This document shows, piece by piece, positions 36,770 through 49,705 of a stretch of DNA of 64,000 nt. Every line of letters begins with the position of its first letter. Position 1 is the first letter of the stretch. The notes under the pieces are model-generated. The model was not told the DNA's origin. It did no database searches and saw only the letters and a list, made by a program, of their open reading frames with translations. The position numbers and the translations under genes were made by a program. The DNA is taken from NCBI GenBank assembly GCA_023079485.1, contig CM041090.1, forward strand, positions 39,086,874-39,150,873, written 5' to 3'. Source of the DNA: Archilochus colubris. Lineage: Eukaryota > Chordata > Aves > Apodiformes > Trochilidae.

Positions 36770-37473
36770 TGAGTCGATGGCCCAAGGCCAGTTGTGTGAG
36801 GTTCAACCAAGCCAAGTGCTGGGTCCTGCACTTGGGTCATAGCAACCTCAGGCAATGAGAGAGGCTTGGGGAAGAGTGGTTGAAAAGCTGCCTGGTGAAA
36901 AGGGACCTGGGAGTGCTGGTCAACACCTGACTTAACATGAGCCCAGGTGGCCAAGAAGGCCAGCAGCATCCTGGCTTGTACCAGGAATAGTGTGGCCAGC
37001 AGAAGGGTCCTCCTGTACTTGGCACTGGAGAGGCTGCACCTCGAGTCCTGTGTTCAGTTCTGGGCTCCTCACTCCAAGGACATTGGGGTTCTGGAGTGAG
37101 TCCAGAGAAGGGCAATGAAGCTGGGGAAGGGTCTGGAGAACAATTTCTGTGAGGAGAGGTTGAGGGAAGTGGGAATGTTTAGTTTGGAGAGAAAGAGGCT
37201 GAGGAGAGACCTTGTTGCTCTCTACAACTACCTGAAAGGAGGTTGTAGGGAGGTGGGTGCTGAGCTCTTAAGTAAATAATGACAGGACCAGAGGAAATGG
37301 CTTAGAAGGGGGGGTTGAGATTAGATAGTAGGAAGCATTTATTTACTGGTGGAGTCACCATCCATGGAGGTAATAAAAAAAATGCAGATGGCATGGTGGT
37401 TTTTTTTTCTGGGTTCACAATGGGACTCTGATCTTAGAGCTGTTTTCCACCCATGGCAATGCTGTGATTCTGC
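36770..37473 (+). mobile_element. CR1 LINE, older copy
   Basis: Plus-strand CR1 with a recognisable order: GTGAGGTTCAACCAAGCC, GGGTCCTGCACTTGGG (the CRVLHLGH codons), CCAAGAAGGCCAGCAGCATC, CTCGAGTCCTGTGTTCAG, then CTACAACTACCTGAAAGGAG and a degraded 3' UTR ending near TGCTGTGATTCTG. The frame is interrupted many times. Divergence is clearly greater than in groups A and B. Confidence 0.82.
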
Positions 37474-40440
37474 TGTGTGTAGTGAGATGCTGGAATTTTG
37501 ACTCTTGAAAATCTTTTACTTCAGTGGTTCTGTGATTGCCTTCCTGACCATGATATCCTGCTGAGAATTTTAAAATCTGCCCTATGTTACTCAGCACTCA
37601 CTCAAAGCTAAGGAACCTGGAGAAACTCAGTGCTTCATGGCCTTACTCTCTCTGAACAGTGTTGCATTGGTATCAACCTTTGTAGTAGCTCTGAGAAAGG
37701 AAAATGTTCTTCACGTTGCAGCTTGGGAGGTTCATTTTTGGGAATTTTCACTAGAGGGAAATGCTGCCCTGGGGAGCATCAGGCACTCCATCCTTGGTTT
37801 TCAAGAGTCAGTTGGATTCAAAGCTTAGGCTGACCTGCTCTAATGTTGGCCTTGGGACCATTTTGAACAAGAGATTGGTGGAAAGGGATTTTTGAATGTC
37901 TCCAACATTTCTCTGTTTGTACTGCAGAGCTTAAAAAAAAAACCCAAACTGATGAAGAAGCAAATTAGTACTGTGGGTTCTTAGTTGTTAGTACTGTGGG
38001 TTTCCAGCAATATCACTGCTGTTGTTGAGAGCTTGTGTGTTTGTGTTGTGGTGGGATTTTTTTTGTTATTTGGTTGTTTGGTTTTCCCCTGCTTCTTATT
38101 GCTCAGGGAACTGGCAGTAGGCAGAAGAGTTGCTTCTGTATCAAAAACGTCTTCTGAAGGCTTAGTTTTTCCACCTGGCTTTGTGTGAGCTCATCTTTGC
38201 ACCCGGAATAGTAAGACTGAGAACTTTTTCCCCTATTTGTCCATCATACTTGGGAGAGCTGAGCTTGACTTCATTCTTCCCATTTGGAGCACTTGTGTTA
38301 TTCCATATTCCCCAGGTGTCCATACTCCCTCTCCTGAGGTGAGAGTTTTGAGATCTGATGAGCTGATGACCTGGGCTCTTGTTGTTCTTCAGAAGCAACC
38401 ACAAGAAACTTTTTGTAGCTTCTGATGGGCATTTCTGTTTTGTCATTCTGGGCTGCTTTGTGTTCACTTAGAGCTGGGAGAACCCAAGGCTGGTGTGATG
38501 AAGGTAAGAAAATTGGAAGTGAAGTCTGATGCAAGGAGCTAGAGGGTTATTTATGATCTCACCTTCTCTAGTGCAACATTTGACTCAGCATGATGGTCCT
38601 GGCAGGGACTTAATGTAATTTACAAGTGGTAGAAGTTCTCTAATAAAATGAACAAACACTCAAAGGAAGAACTAAACAAAAATTTGTACTTTGGGCATGA
38701 GCAAGGTGTTCTAAGTCCTGCTCTCTTTTCTTTTAGAGTATTTTCTTTGCAAACAACATCTTAGGGTTGCTGTAAAGTCTGGAGCTAGTTTGCTCTTTGT
38801 ATGTAAATGCATTCTTTTCCTATAAACAGCATGACAATGAAAAAGGCGTTTTTTAAGCTGGCCTGAGGAAAATCATCCTTGCAAAGTCTAATAGAGATCA
38901 AATTAAAGCAAATTAGATTTGATTAGCTCCAGAAAGGCCAACTTCATGGGAATAATCCTTGGCTATTTTTCTTTTTTCCCTTTGATTACTGAGCCATCAG
39001 CCAACAGTAGGATTGCCTTCAGCTGCTCCAGGCAGGAAACAAATGAGCTGATGTTCTGAGCACAACACTGCCATCCTTCCTCCCATATCCATCCCTTTGG
39101 TGTGGAGCAAAAAAAAGTGAAAACCTTTTAACATTTGTTCAGGTATGGTCCTTGGTGGCAAAAAGTTCCATTCCCATAACTCCAACCTGTCCAAGTGTTA
39201 TTTAATTAAATCAAAAGGTAATCTTTAAGTGAAGCTTCTTCACTCTTCATCCAACCACCTGCTAAGTCTGTACTTCGAGTTAAATGTAAGTTTGAGGTTG
39301 CTCTAGAGACCATGTCCACTGTCGCATGCAAGCTGGGGTGATGAGAAGGTGACAGTGACATTCCCAGTGGTGGAACAGGATCATTCCTGGTCTGGGTGCA
39401 TCATTCAAGGCTGGTGTTCCAAAGCTGACCAGCAGTTTTCCCAGGAAGTCTAGAGTAACTTCTAGGAAGTGTTTTGGGTCAGCTGAACAAAGAATGATGA
39501 GTGCTTGGAAACTTCCTTAGCAAGAGGTTGTGCTTTTGGAGTTGGAGGTGTCTGTGCTCATGTGGGGTATGCTTTGTGTTCCTTTGGGACTTTAAACATT
39601 TGTTGTGTACCTCTGTGGTCTGTGTCTTGAAATTCTGTGTAGGATGAAATAGGATAAAGGGAAGTACATAGTTCTTTCACCATTTTTTTCTCAGCTCTGT
39701 TGCAGAGCTTTGGCTTAGTTTATCAGTAGAAGACACTCTTCTGGTCTTTCTGTATTCTGTAATTATTTTGTCTGTAAGAAGTCTTTGATGGTGAAAGGAG
39801 TATTGAGTGAAAGTAAGCCATGCCTAATTCTAGCAGCAAAGTCTTCTCCTTCCCTTAAAAAACAAGACAACTGGGTAAGAGAACGTGATATAAATATATG
39901 GGCTCATTTCACATTCTGGCAATTTGAAGCAGACAAAGTTCATATTAAATTTACTTTGTCGCCTAAAAGATCAGCGTGGGGAGACATGCCCTTCAGGGAG
40001 AAGTTCCTCTAATCATAAATAAAACATGCACTTTCCAAGGAAGGAAACAGAACCGAAGGATTCTGCAGCAAATTAAAACTTTGCTTTGTTTTTTTTGTGG
40101 TGCTTTTCTCCTTAATAGAACTGTGGGCAGTTTTGGTTGATGCAGGTGAAGGTTCTGTTTTGATCCTCCTCTCACTTAACTTCCTTGGATTTTGTTTTAT
40201 ACTGGTGTGAAATAATTTGGAGTGTAAGTAATTCTTTTTTCTATTTAATTTCATCTCCTAATATTTAATTATGTTTCTATAAAGGTGTGATAAAAAAAAT
40301 AAACGTGCAGTCAGACTGTCTGCTAGTTGTAGTAACTTCTCTTTCATACTTTTAGTGCAGCTGCTGGATTTCTGGCTCTCAAACATCTTTATTATAGTGT
40401 GAAAAGTAAGAGGCAGGAGTCAATGTCATAAATAATTATG

Positions 40441-40494
40441 GTTTGACTTGAAGATCTTAAAAGTCTTTTCCAACCTAAACGATTCTATGATTCT
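40441..40494 (+). mobile_element. CR1 3' tail scrap
   Basis: GACTTGAAGATCTTAAAAGTC, then TTTTCCAACCTAAACGATTC and two ATTCTATG-type units, match the last part of an old CR1 3' UTR. Nothing further 5' is recognisable. Confidence 0.7.
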
Positions 40495-40609
40495 AGAGTA
40501 AATCAGCATTCCTTAGTGAGGTTCTTGTGCTTTTCCTGGAATGCTAACAAATTTTTATTTATCAAAGATGAGTTATTACTTTCCTCAGGAATATTTCTTT
40601 CTTCAGGAA

Positions 40610-40637
40610 TATCTGCATATTCAGGAATATGCAGATA
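40610..40637. repeat. Perfect 13-bp inverted repeat, 2-nt loop
   Basis: TATCTGCATATTC (40610-40622) and its exact reverse complement (40625-40637) are separated by AG. A related GGAATAT word also occurs just upstream near 40588 and 40606. Confidence 0.85.
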
Positions 40638-41423
40638 ATCTTTCATAGAGTGTAGAACATTCTAAGGTCAACATGGACCTTTGTGGTTTGCCTAGTTAAG
40701 GTAGTAAAAAAAAAAGGTAATCACTGAATTTGGAGGAGTTGATCTTGTCTTGCAATTAAATGAGATAAAATGCAGTGTAAAAGCATTGCTGTGTTTGAGT
40801 CTTTGGTGGGAACTTAATCATTCTATTCTGAAGAAGCTGTCTCAGATCATCAATAATGTGCATTGATCCAAGTGGAACATCTCTCAATGTATTTGTGATA
40901 TTGAGCATTTGAGAAATGGAAAAAAGAGGCTGGCAGCAATGAGCAGTGCTTATAAATTCCCCCATGTGGCCTGGAGTTTATTTCAGAGACTGCTTTTCTC
41001 AGCCCTGTTCTGGCTGAGGAGCAATACCCAAGTTATTCCTTCTGATGTGTCCAGATGTCCACTCAGGAGATGATGCTTGTCCTGAGGATCTGCACTGATT
41101 GCAGGAATAAAAGAGAAATGAAGCATCTCACATGCAAAGCAAAGCCTGGGCTTCTTTCCCCTCTACCTTTTCCCCATTCATCTATTTTTGCCCCCTTCAT
41201 CTTTCCCTAAAATCTCTGCCTGGTTTTCACCCTTGCCCAAGGAACCTTTCTTCTTCCTCAGCTCCACTGAGGGGTTCTGCTCAGAGGCTGGAAGGTCTCT
41301 GCTGGACCCTGGGCATTCCTTGAGCTTCCTTTAAATCCTGTTTTGATGACTGAAGCAAGGCATGAAGCTCACTGGGGTAACTCATTGCTCAGGGGGGACT
41401 TCAGCCTCTGCAAGGGAGCTGAG

Positions 41424-42585
41424 CATAGAATCATAGAATTGGTTGGGTTGGAAGGGACCTCAGAGATCATCAAGTCCAACCCTTGATCCACTCCCACTGC
41501 AGTTCCCAGCCCATGGCACTCAGTGCCACATCCAGGCTCTTTGGAAAGATCTCCAGACACGGAGAATCCACTACTTCCCTGGGCAGCCCATTCCAATGCC
41601 TGATCACCCTCTCCAGAAAGAAATTCTTTCTCATCTCCAACCTAAACCTCCCCTGGCACAACTTGAGACCCTGCCCTCTTGTCTTGCTGAGAGTTGCCTG
41701 GGAAAAGAGCCCAACCCCCCCCTGGCTCCAACCTCCTTTCAGGGAGTTGGAGAGAGTGATGAGGTCTCCCCTGAGCCTCCTCTTCTCCAGCCTCAACACC
41801 CCCAGCTCCCTCAGCCCTTCCTCACAGGAATTCTGCTGGATCTCTTCACAGCCTCCTTGCTCTTCTCTGGACCTGCTCCAGCACCTCAATCTCCTTCCTG
41901 AGCTGAGGGGCCCAGAACTGGACACAGGACTCAAGCTGTGGCCTCCCCAGGGCTGAGCACAGGGGCAGAATCCCTTCCGTGGACCTGCTGGCCACGCTGT
42001 TCCTGATCCAGGCCAGGATGCCATTGGCCTTCTTGGCCACCTGGGCACACTGCTGGCTCCTGTTCAGCTTCCTGGCAATCCAGACTCCCAGGTCCCTTTC
42101 TGCCACTCTGTGCCCAGCCTGGAGCTCCCCATGGGGTTGTTGTGGCCAAAGTGCAGGACCCGGCACTTGGCCGTGTTGAACCTCATCCCCTTGGAATCAT
42201 CCCAAATCTCCAGTCTGTCCAGGTCCCTCTGCAGAGCCCTCCTGCCTTCCAGCTGATCCACACTCCCCCCAGCTTAGTGTCGTCTGCGAATTTGCTGATG
42301 ATGGACTCAATCCCCTCATCTAAATCATCAATAAAGATATTAAACAGAACCGGGCCCAACACTGATCCCTGGGGGACACCACTAGTGACCGGCTGCCATT
42401 TTGATGCAGCCCCGTTCAGCACCACTCTCTGGGCCCGGCCCTCCAGCCAGTTCCTAACCCAGCACAGGGTGCTCCTGTCCAAGCTGTGGGCTGACAGCTT
42501 TTTCAGGAGGATGCTGTGGGAGATGGTGTCAAAGGCCTTGCTGAAGTCCAGGTAGACCACATCCACAGCCTTCCCCTCATGACAC
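41424..42585 (-). mobile_element. CR1 LINE, longest copy, group A, with part of the RT domain
   Basis: The 3' end with the ATTCTATG tail is at the left. Reading leftward from 42585, the frame contains reverse transcriptase motifs: [16 protein letters not shown] (motif A), [20 protein letters not shown] (motif B region) and the catalytic FADD box at 42279-42290. A frameshift follows at about 42265, after KLGG. The group A lesions are present: a 16-base loss near GTEW and TGA after RRARRL. Part of the RT core and all of the endonuclease and ORF1 are missing 5'. The element is dead but informative on group A structure. Confidence 0.94.
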
Positions 42586-45500
42586 AAACCAGAGCTGTGC
42601 ATTCTGATGGTGTATGGCACAGCCAGGTGGGCTTCACATCTGGATAATAGGAACCTGTTTCTGGTGGTTGTGCAGGTAAAAGCAAATTCCCCTTCCTCAG
42701 CTCCATGGAATTTGGCAGAATTTGCTTGTCAATACCAGAAGAGGATTGATCCCATGATCTCAATCCTCAGCCTGCTTTCCAGTCTGTGCTTTGTGCTCTT
42801 CAGGCTTCTTATTCCCAAAGAAATGCCCAGCAGCACCAAGCCTTTTCCAGAACTGCATGTCTAAATCATTGAGGCCTCGTGAAATGAATTGTTTAATGGA
42901 ATGAACACTGCTGTAATCTGAAGTAATCACCAATATTCTGACACCTTAGGGGAGGGGAAAAAAAAAATAGACTCCGTGAAATCATTTTTTATTAAACAGT
43001 AATGAAGCAGATTGCCTGGTGTGTGCATCACTGGATTAGTCACATTGGGTTGCAGCAGAAGCCATTATCATTGACTGAACTGTTTCATTTGAACAAACAG
43101 CAAAATTATATCCATGTTTGATTACTTGGAGGTGTCCTAATGGGGCAGGTGAGAGCACAATCCTCGTTTTACTTCTAAGAAGGACATTTTTCCTCATGCT
43201 TTGGGTGTCCATCCTGCTGACACGACACAACAGCACAATAATACAGGGGCCTTCATGGAACGTTTAGTAAATTTGATCCTTAAGATAGTTCCACCTAACG
43301 TTTTGCTGAAGCTTCATCATTTATTGCATGGTGAAGGGCAGAGTGCTGCTGCCTGTGGAGTGTGGGATGCTTTGCTTTTAATGGGTTGAAGGGCTCTGGT
43401 GCCCTCACAAGTGTCTCAGGTGATGTTAGGACCTTTCCTGCCCACGAGCAGGAAATGTCCTTTATACCTTGTATCCCACGGACCTGATATTTTGTATTTT
43501 TTTTTGTCTGAGGTGTGCAGGCTACATGCCAGCTCTGCAGAGAAGATGGGCTTGCTAAACTGAATCCACTGTCCCAATAAACTTGCCTCTCTTGTTTGGA
43601 TTGTTCAGTGTTTTTAGTGGAAGCTTTCAGAATTCCAAGGAGGTTCAGTGAACCAGCACAAGTGCCAAAAGCCACTGGAAAAGCAGGTGCAATCTGCTGA
43701 AGATTCTCCAGCAGGCAGAGGATCAACCTATCAAGCTTGTCCCTAGCTTTGCACTTGCTAGGTCACACTTGAGTAGGACAGTGAATCTGTCTCCTTGGAG
43801 TGAAATGAAACTTTCATCTCCAAAGCACACCCACTGCATCCTCCACTTGTGTGGCAGTTTTGCCCAAATACCAGGATTCTGCCCTTGGGAGGTGTTTGGC
43901 ATCTGATTATCCTCAATACTTAAATATGGCCAACCTCAGGGAACTTACTAAACAACTATTTCAGTGGTGCTCTTGCTAGGTTTCTTGTTCCAAACCACCT
44001 AAAGAGTTCAGAATTCTTCAGCTGTGAATGAAATATTTCAATTCCAGGTTTTTGCTATTTTTCTGTGTTTGGAAAACTTAGCAGATCAACCAGATTGCAG
44101 CTCCTCTTCCCATTGTATGACATGAAGGCAGGCAGAAGGTTAGGGAGAGGAGTCAAAGTTCTAAACCCAGCTTCTTATTTTATTTTATTTTGCTGTCACA
44201 TTGCTCAAGTATCCTCATTCTGCTCATAAGGCTTTTGCTCAATATAATCAGCAGGAGGGTGAAGCTATGCTCGTGCACAGTGCTGTTTGTCCATGACAGG
44301 TTTGGATTTGCAGTCTTAGCAATTCCTGTGCTTGCTCTGTATCTGATCCTGTAATAAGTAGGAATGTCTGGTGAGTGGCTTACATGAGCTTCTCCTTGTG
44401 ATCACATCCTCTTTGTGGGTGGATAAAATGTTCAAACTTGACTGTCCTCTTCTTTAACCTTAATTTATTGATGTTCACTCTCATCTTACCTCAATAATTT
44501 ATATTTTTTTCATCCTGAGTGTTCAGATAAGAAAGACCAATCAGCTAAGCTAAGTTTGAATTATTACTTTTTTTTTTTTCTTTTGTTATGAGTACTGTTT
44601 TTACTGGCTCTACTTGGTTATTATCCATCACTCCAGAGGCAATGGTTTACCACTGGAAATTGTCCATATTGATGATTGGATGCTACTGCTTTGCTTTTTT
44701 TTTCTTATTTTCCAGCCTGTATCAGACATACATTTTTATCAATATGTTCTGGGCAGCAAGCAGTGCAGTGTGAAGAGCAGCCAACTGAGGCAGCCCAGAT
44801 CTTGGATGGGAACAGTGGCTTTGTCACATAACACCCAGCTGGGAATTTTCCAGCAGGCAGATGCCAGAAGATGGCAATTTGTTGGAGGGGACAGCATCCT
44901 TGTGGGAATGCTTCATCTCAACTGGCAAAGAGGAACACTTTTCAGGTCAAAGAAGAAATCTATGGAGCTGATTCAGCTGCTTGAAGGACTCCTTGTTTCA
45001 GAGGCATAAAGAAATAAAAGAGATGTCTGGAGTGCTCCTGTCTTTGTGAAGCACAAGGTGTGAGTGGGCAGGAGGCAGGGTCATCACCACCTCTTCTGTA
45101 GCATCTTTTCTCTGGGTTTGCAGCTCTCCAGGTGAAAACAGCATGGCCCTTGCTGGCCTCCAGAAAACCTGTGCTGGGCACAGGGCCATCCATCCATCAT
45201 ACAACAGCTTGACAGCTCCTGGGGCTGCATGGTTGTGAAAAACATGGTCAGGAGAACAAGCTGTTCTGTCTGCTTCAGGTCTCTGAAGTGGATTTGTGGT
45301 GTCAGCACAAAAGGCATCTCTGTCCTGAAATCATTCTGCTGTTCTGTGGGAAGTGAAAGGGCCTGGGCTGCTTTTTGCATGTTGAAGATGGGATGTTTGA
45401 AGTTGAGTTGTTGAAGATGGGCATGGGCTTTGTCTGCCCTGGGCAGTGGCTGATCCATGTCACCTCAGCCTTGTTTCCTTTTTCTGGTAGCAGTGGTGCT

Positions 45501-47458
45501 TGAATAATCTTGATACCCTGTGGATTAGTATTTTTTTTTTCTCCTTTTGTTTGCCTTTGTGTCACCTCCCCTCGCTGCCACACTTTTGGGGTAAAATCAG
45601 GAGAAGCTTTTTTCCTGTTTCTGTTAAGAGGATGCTGGTATCATAAGGAGCCCAAGGGATGCTGAAGAAATGAGACAGGATGTAGAAAATGAGCCTTTAT
45701 GTAAAGTATCTCACTTTACCATTCTGGATGGGGATCCCTGGTGTGCCTGTTCTGAAGAGGAGAGGTTATCCATGTTCTACTCAGTGATGTTCCCTTCTTT
45801 CCTTTGCTCTGTACTTTAAGGACATCCCCAGTGTGGGTGATGCCATCTTGTGTCACTCAGAGCTCTTTTACTGCAGTCATCTTACATGTAAATCCAACAA
45901 ATTAAATCTGTCAAGCCAGGCAGTATTTGTGTGGAAACAGCTTTATTCTTCCTGTATGCCCCAAACTTTAAATTCTCCAATTCAGGTCCTCAAGTAGAAG
46001 TTTTAAATAAGGCAGTTTTGGATTTTCTGTGCTGACCTCTTTGAGGTACAGCACCTGGAGAACAGAGTGGTTATGGAAAGGGGAATCTCACCTCTGTTTT
46101 GCTGTGCCTGATTTCTGGTAGACTTTACAAGCCAAGTTCTACTTGGGTTAGAAAAGCACACAGGGAAAATTCATAAAGGAAGCAGCATTTTGGGGAAGGT
46201 CAGACATAAATGTGTCTCACAAGTATTGATGGTAGTTCTTAGCTTAAATGGGAAATCAGTGTGGCTGTCCCATAATTTAAAGGTAATAAAAACTAAATAG
46301 GTTTAAAAAGATGCTTCTGTGGAGTACAGAGCTTGCTTACAGCTTTAGGAGGATTTTTGTTGAGTCTTTCTGGCTCTGGTCTGTACTGAAATTCCTTGTG
46401 CACACACATTAGATGTGGAAGGAATGTGACAACTGCTGTGGTCAGTCAGTCCTTCCAGCCCAGCCTTGGGGGTCCAAAATTGGCTGCAATTGGATTCATC
46501 AAAGTGACATGGAAGGAACATCACCATAATTGCAACCTCAAAGAAAAAGATTCCTCTCAGCCTGTCCTGTGGCTTTGGGGCTGGTTTCCATCATGCTGCA
46601 TCAACCTCTACAAGGAACATCATGGATTTACATGATTTTCCATCTCTTGTGTTGATCTCGTTTTAAAGCAGTGCTGTGACAGACAGGAAAGAAGCTGCTC
46701 CTTTGGAAAAACAAATAATAATTTCATGCTCCTTTGACTTGGTGGGTTGGTTGGTGATGAGGGCATAGACCAAAAGATTGGAAAAAAGGTTGTAGTGGTA
46801 GAAGACCTGATAAAGCAGTCTGTGGAATGGCTCAGAATAGGAAAAGACAGTTCTCTGAATTGCTGTCAGGTTGCAGGACCAGAGAACCTACTTGCACAGC
46901 TCATTGTAATGAGCTGAACAGACTGTTATTTAAGGGCCTGAGTGTCCTGTTCTGTATACAGCAACATTTCAAAGGGTAAAAATGCTACATTTATATTGCT
47001 ATTTTCTTAAAATTTATGCTGGCACAGCAATGCTAGAGCTGAGGAAGCTGAGCTGGCTCTTTCATTCAAAGTCATGGTTCTGCCTGCTTGTAACTTAGTG
47101 AAAAATGACCTGTGGAGATGGGGTTTCTTCTTCCAGCTTGCCAGGGTGTTTCTTCTTTTAAATGCTTCATAGTTGCTCTTTATTTTTGGGGGGTTTTAAA
47201 GGATGGGGCTGGAAGTGGTTTCCTAGCTGGGCTTTCCCTGCCTTCAGGGTTTGATGCTGTATTATTTTATTCAGCTAATTCTCTGCTATTATAGATATTC
47301 AGGATACAACTGTTCCTGTAGAAAAGGTGGAAGCTCTGTACTGGGAGGGAAGGGGCAGGGAGGCACAAAGATGGGAAAGGCTTTGCCTGCCCTCCATGCA
47401 GCAGCAGAACCTAAAGCAAGCTGAGTCCCTGGCCACTGCTCTGTGCCCTGGACCACAC
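42586..47458. other. 4.9-kb non-coding sequence
   Basis: No transposon or exon with convincing splice sites is recognised. Open frames up to 143 codons (43295-43726, minus) have no domain features. T runs lie near 44570 and 45530. Confidence 0.4.
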
Positions 47459-47558
47459 TCATCCTCAGTTCATTAACTTTCCCTTGGTGGGAAGAGGCTG
47501 AAGTCACCTCTGTCATCCTCAGTTCATTAACTTTCCCTTGGCTGAAGTCACCTCTGTC
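47459..47558 (+). repeat. Tandem duplication with internal 10-bp difference
   Basis: CATCCTCAGTTCATTAACTT, then TCCCTTGG and GCTGAAGTCACCTCTGTC, occurs twice in a row. The first copy carries about 10 extra bases (TGGGAAGAGG) in the middle. It lies 200 bases from the larger tandem array. Confidence 0.82.
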
Positions 47559-47771
47559 AGCTCTTGGCCCCATGACACTCCCTTGGCCTCTTGCCTTTGT
47601 GTTGGGTCATACTGAGATAAGAGTTTGTCCCACACTGCCAATAAAAAGCAAAAATAACAACAACAACCAACCAGCATAGTTAGAAATAAAGATGACCTCC
47701 TTTTTCTTAAATGAGAGGCAGTCTAGATTGAACTGCACCTAAAGTGTGTGTGCTTGCCATTACTGACCTGT

Positions 47772-48564
47772 GTTCTTGTAGGCTCTGTGCTCAGGGGTTT
47801 GTATATTTTGGATTTATTGTCTCAAGTGCCTCCTGATTACAATATCTTGGATGTCTTGTGTTGCTAGCTGGGAAGAAGTTTCTGGGATTTTGGGTTTGGT
47901 GTTTTTGTTTTGTTTTGTTTTTTTTTTTTGTGAGGGGAGGGCAGAGGTGTTTCCCTTTGGAGTCTGTTTCCCTTTTTCCTTACATCTGTCCAGCCAGACA
48001 CTCACTGACTGAGATGCCTTCTCTATACATTTTGGGGTGGTTTGTATGTTCTTGTAGGCTCTGTGCTCAGGGGTTTGTATATTTTGGATTTATTGTCCCA
48101 AGTGCCTCCTGATTACAATATCTTGGATGTCTTGTGTTGCTAGCTGGGATTTTGGGTTTGGTGGGTTTTTTTGTTTTTTTTTTTTTGTGAGGGGAGGGCA
48201 GAGGTTTGTCCCTTTGGAGTCTGTTTCCCTTTTTCCTTACATCTGTCCAGCCAGACACTCACTGACTGAGATGCCTTCTCTATACATTTTGGGGTGGTTT
48301 GTATGTTCTTGTAGGCTCTGTGCTCAGGGGTTTGTATGTGTTGGATTTATTGTCTCAAGTGCCTCCTGATTACAATATCTTGGATGTCTTGTGTTGTTAG
48401 CTGGGAAGAAGTTTCTGGGATTTTGGGTTTGGTGGGTTTTTTTTTGTAAGGGGAGGGCAGAGATGTTTCCCTTTGGAGTCTGTTTCCCTTTTTCTTTACT
48501 TACATCTGTCTAGACAGACACTCATTGACTGAGATGCCTTCTCTATGCATTTTGGGGTGGTTTA
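47772..48564 (+). repeat. Three-unit tandem repeat, about 257-276 bp per unit
   Basis: Units start at GTTCTTGTAGGCTCTGTGCT at 47772, 48048 and 48305; the third ends near 48564. Each contains CTCCTGATTACAATATCTTG, a variable T run, GGGGAGGGCAGAG, a TTTCCCTTTTTC segment and ACTCACTGACTGAGATGCC. Most differences are in the T run and in the presence of GAAGAAGTTTCTG (units 1 and 3, absent in unit 2). The parallel open frames in each unit reflect the repeat and not a gene. Confidence 0.93.
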
Positions 48565-49705
48565 TACACAGCAGCCTTGGCCCAGGTGATGTCACAGCTC
48601 AGGAAGGTGTCCCCTTAGGCAAGGACCAGCTTCCTTCACTGTTCTTTTGCTGCTGGAGCCTGGCAAATCTCTGCTAGGCTGGGCTTGAACCCCCACTGAA
48701 ATTCTGGCCAGTGCTACTTTGAAAACCCTGCCACAAGCATTTATGCTTGGAAATGCTGTCACCTTGAGGGCCTCCTGACTTCTGGTCCCTGAGTAAAATC
48801 ATTTTACCCAGAGGATCTGGTAAACAGATGTTCCTCAGGGGTGCTGATGTATCAGCAGAATTTGCTTTCCTGTCCTGTGACTTCCCCACGTGATTTCATT
48901 TTCATCATAATGGATGCAAAAGTGACCTCTGAAGTTCTTCTTCCATAGAAAATTCCTTGCTAGGTATTTACAGCCTGCCTGCTCCAAGGCCCTCTTGTTC
49001 TGGGGCCCTCTCTGTAGGTCTTCCTCTTCTTTGCATCCCTGTCACTGGCCACATGTACCTGCTGGCCTTCACCTTGGAAATGTGGGACATGGGGGAGCAA
49101 TCCCTGTATCTGAAGTGTACCCAAGGATGATGCACTTTGCATTGGAGTAGAAAGCCAGGACTGGTGGTCAGGGGTGGATGGGAAGTAGAACTCATTTGGG
49201 GTGACAGTATCTTGGAAGCTCTAGAAGGATGAAGGCAGGAAAAGAGATACTTCTGTCCTTTTATTTTTTTTTTTTTTTTTACTTGGAGTTTTGTTATCCA
49301 GGGTATGGTCAAAAACTGAGACTAAAAGAGCAACTTGTTCTCTTTTTTTACCCTCTACTGTTGATAAGCATATTGACAGGATTGTGACCCAAGACAAGAA
49401 AACATCTGACTTCTTTCACTTGTTCTGTTCTTGCTTCTTAATGAGCAGAGAGGAGGTTTCTTTCAGGGAGCTTTTATGCCACGGATGGTTTGGGTGGAAG
49501 CAGGTTGGCAGGGTTGGTGTGCCATGTTCACAGCACTCTTGTTCTGTGCTTTTGCCTGTGTTGCTGCAATCTTTTTTATGATTTGATAAAGAGTGTATCA
49601 AGGCAGTTGATGTTTGTATTCTCTGAGTTTTTCCTGCAAGGTTGCCCTTTGCTTTTCTCAGTGCTACAGCAGCTCTGGGGTCTGTTCCTTTCCATCTTCA
49701 ATATT
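48565..49705. other. Non-coding sequence, no gene seen
   Basis: Unique sequence with a T run at about 49261-49280. Nothing else can be supported. Confidence 0.4.

Larger units (their letters stand above)
37474..41423. other. Non-coding sequence with a CR1 tail scrap and a hairpin
   Basis: No exon is recognised. It holds the CR1 tail at 40441 and the inverted repeat at 40610, listed separately. Confidence 0.4.

Noticed and set aside
41443..41956. Plus-strand frames of 152-157 codons repeated at several loci (also 5504, 52377, 56399) as a gene family
   Set aside because: They are antisense shadows of the CR1 ORF2 tail and 3' UTR. They recur because the transposon does.
47858..48369. Pair of similar small proteins (about 80 codons each) as a duplicated gene
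   Set aside because: They are the same frame in successive units of a tandem DNA repeat, include a T-run-encoded phenylalanine stretch, and have no gene context.
47772..48564. CRISPR-like repeat array
   Set aside because: Units of about 265 bp are contiguous with no spacers, in a vertebrate genome. It is a tandem duplication.
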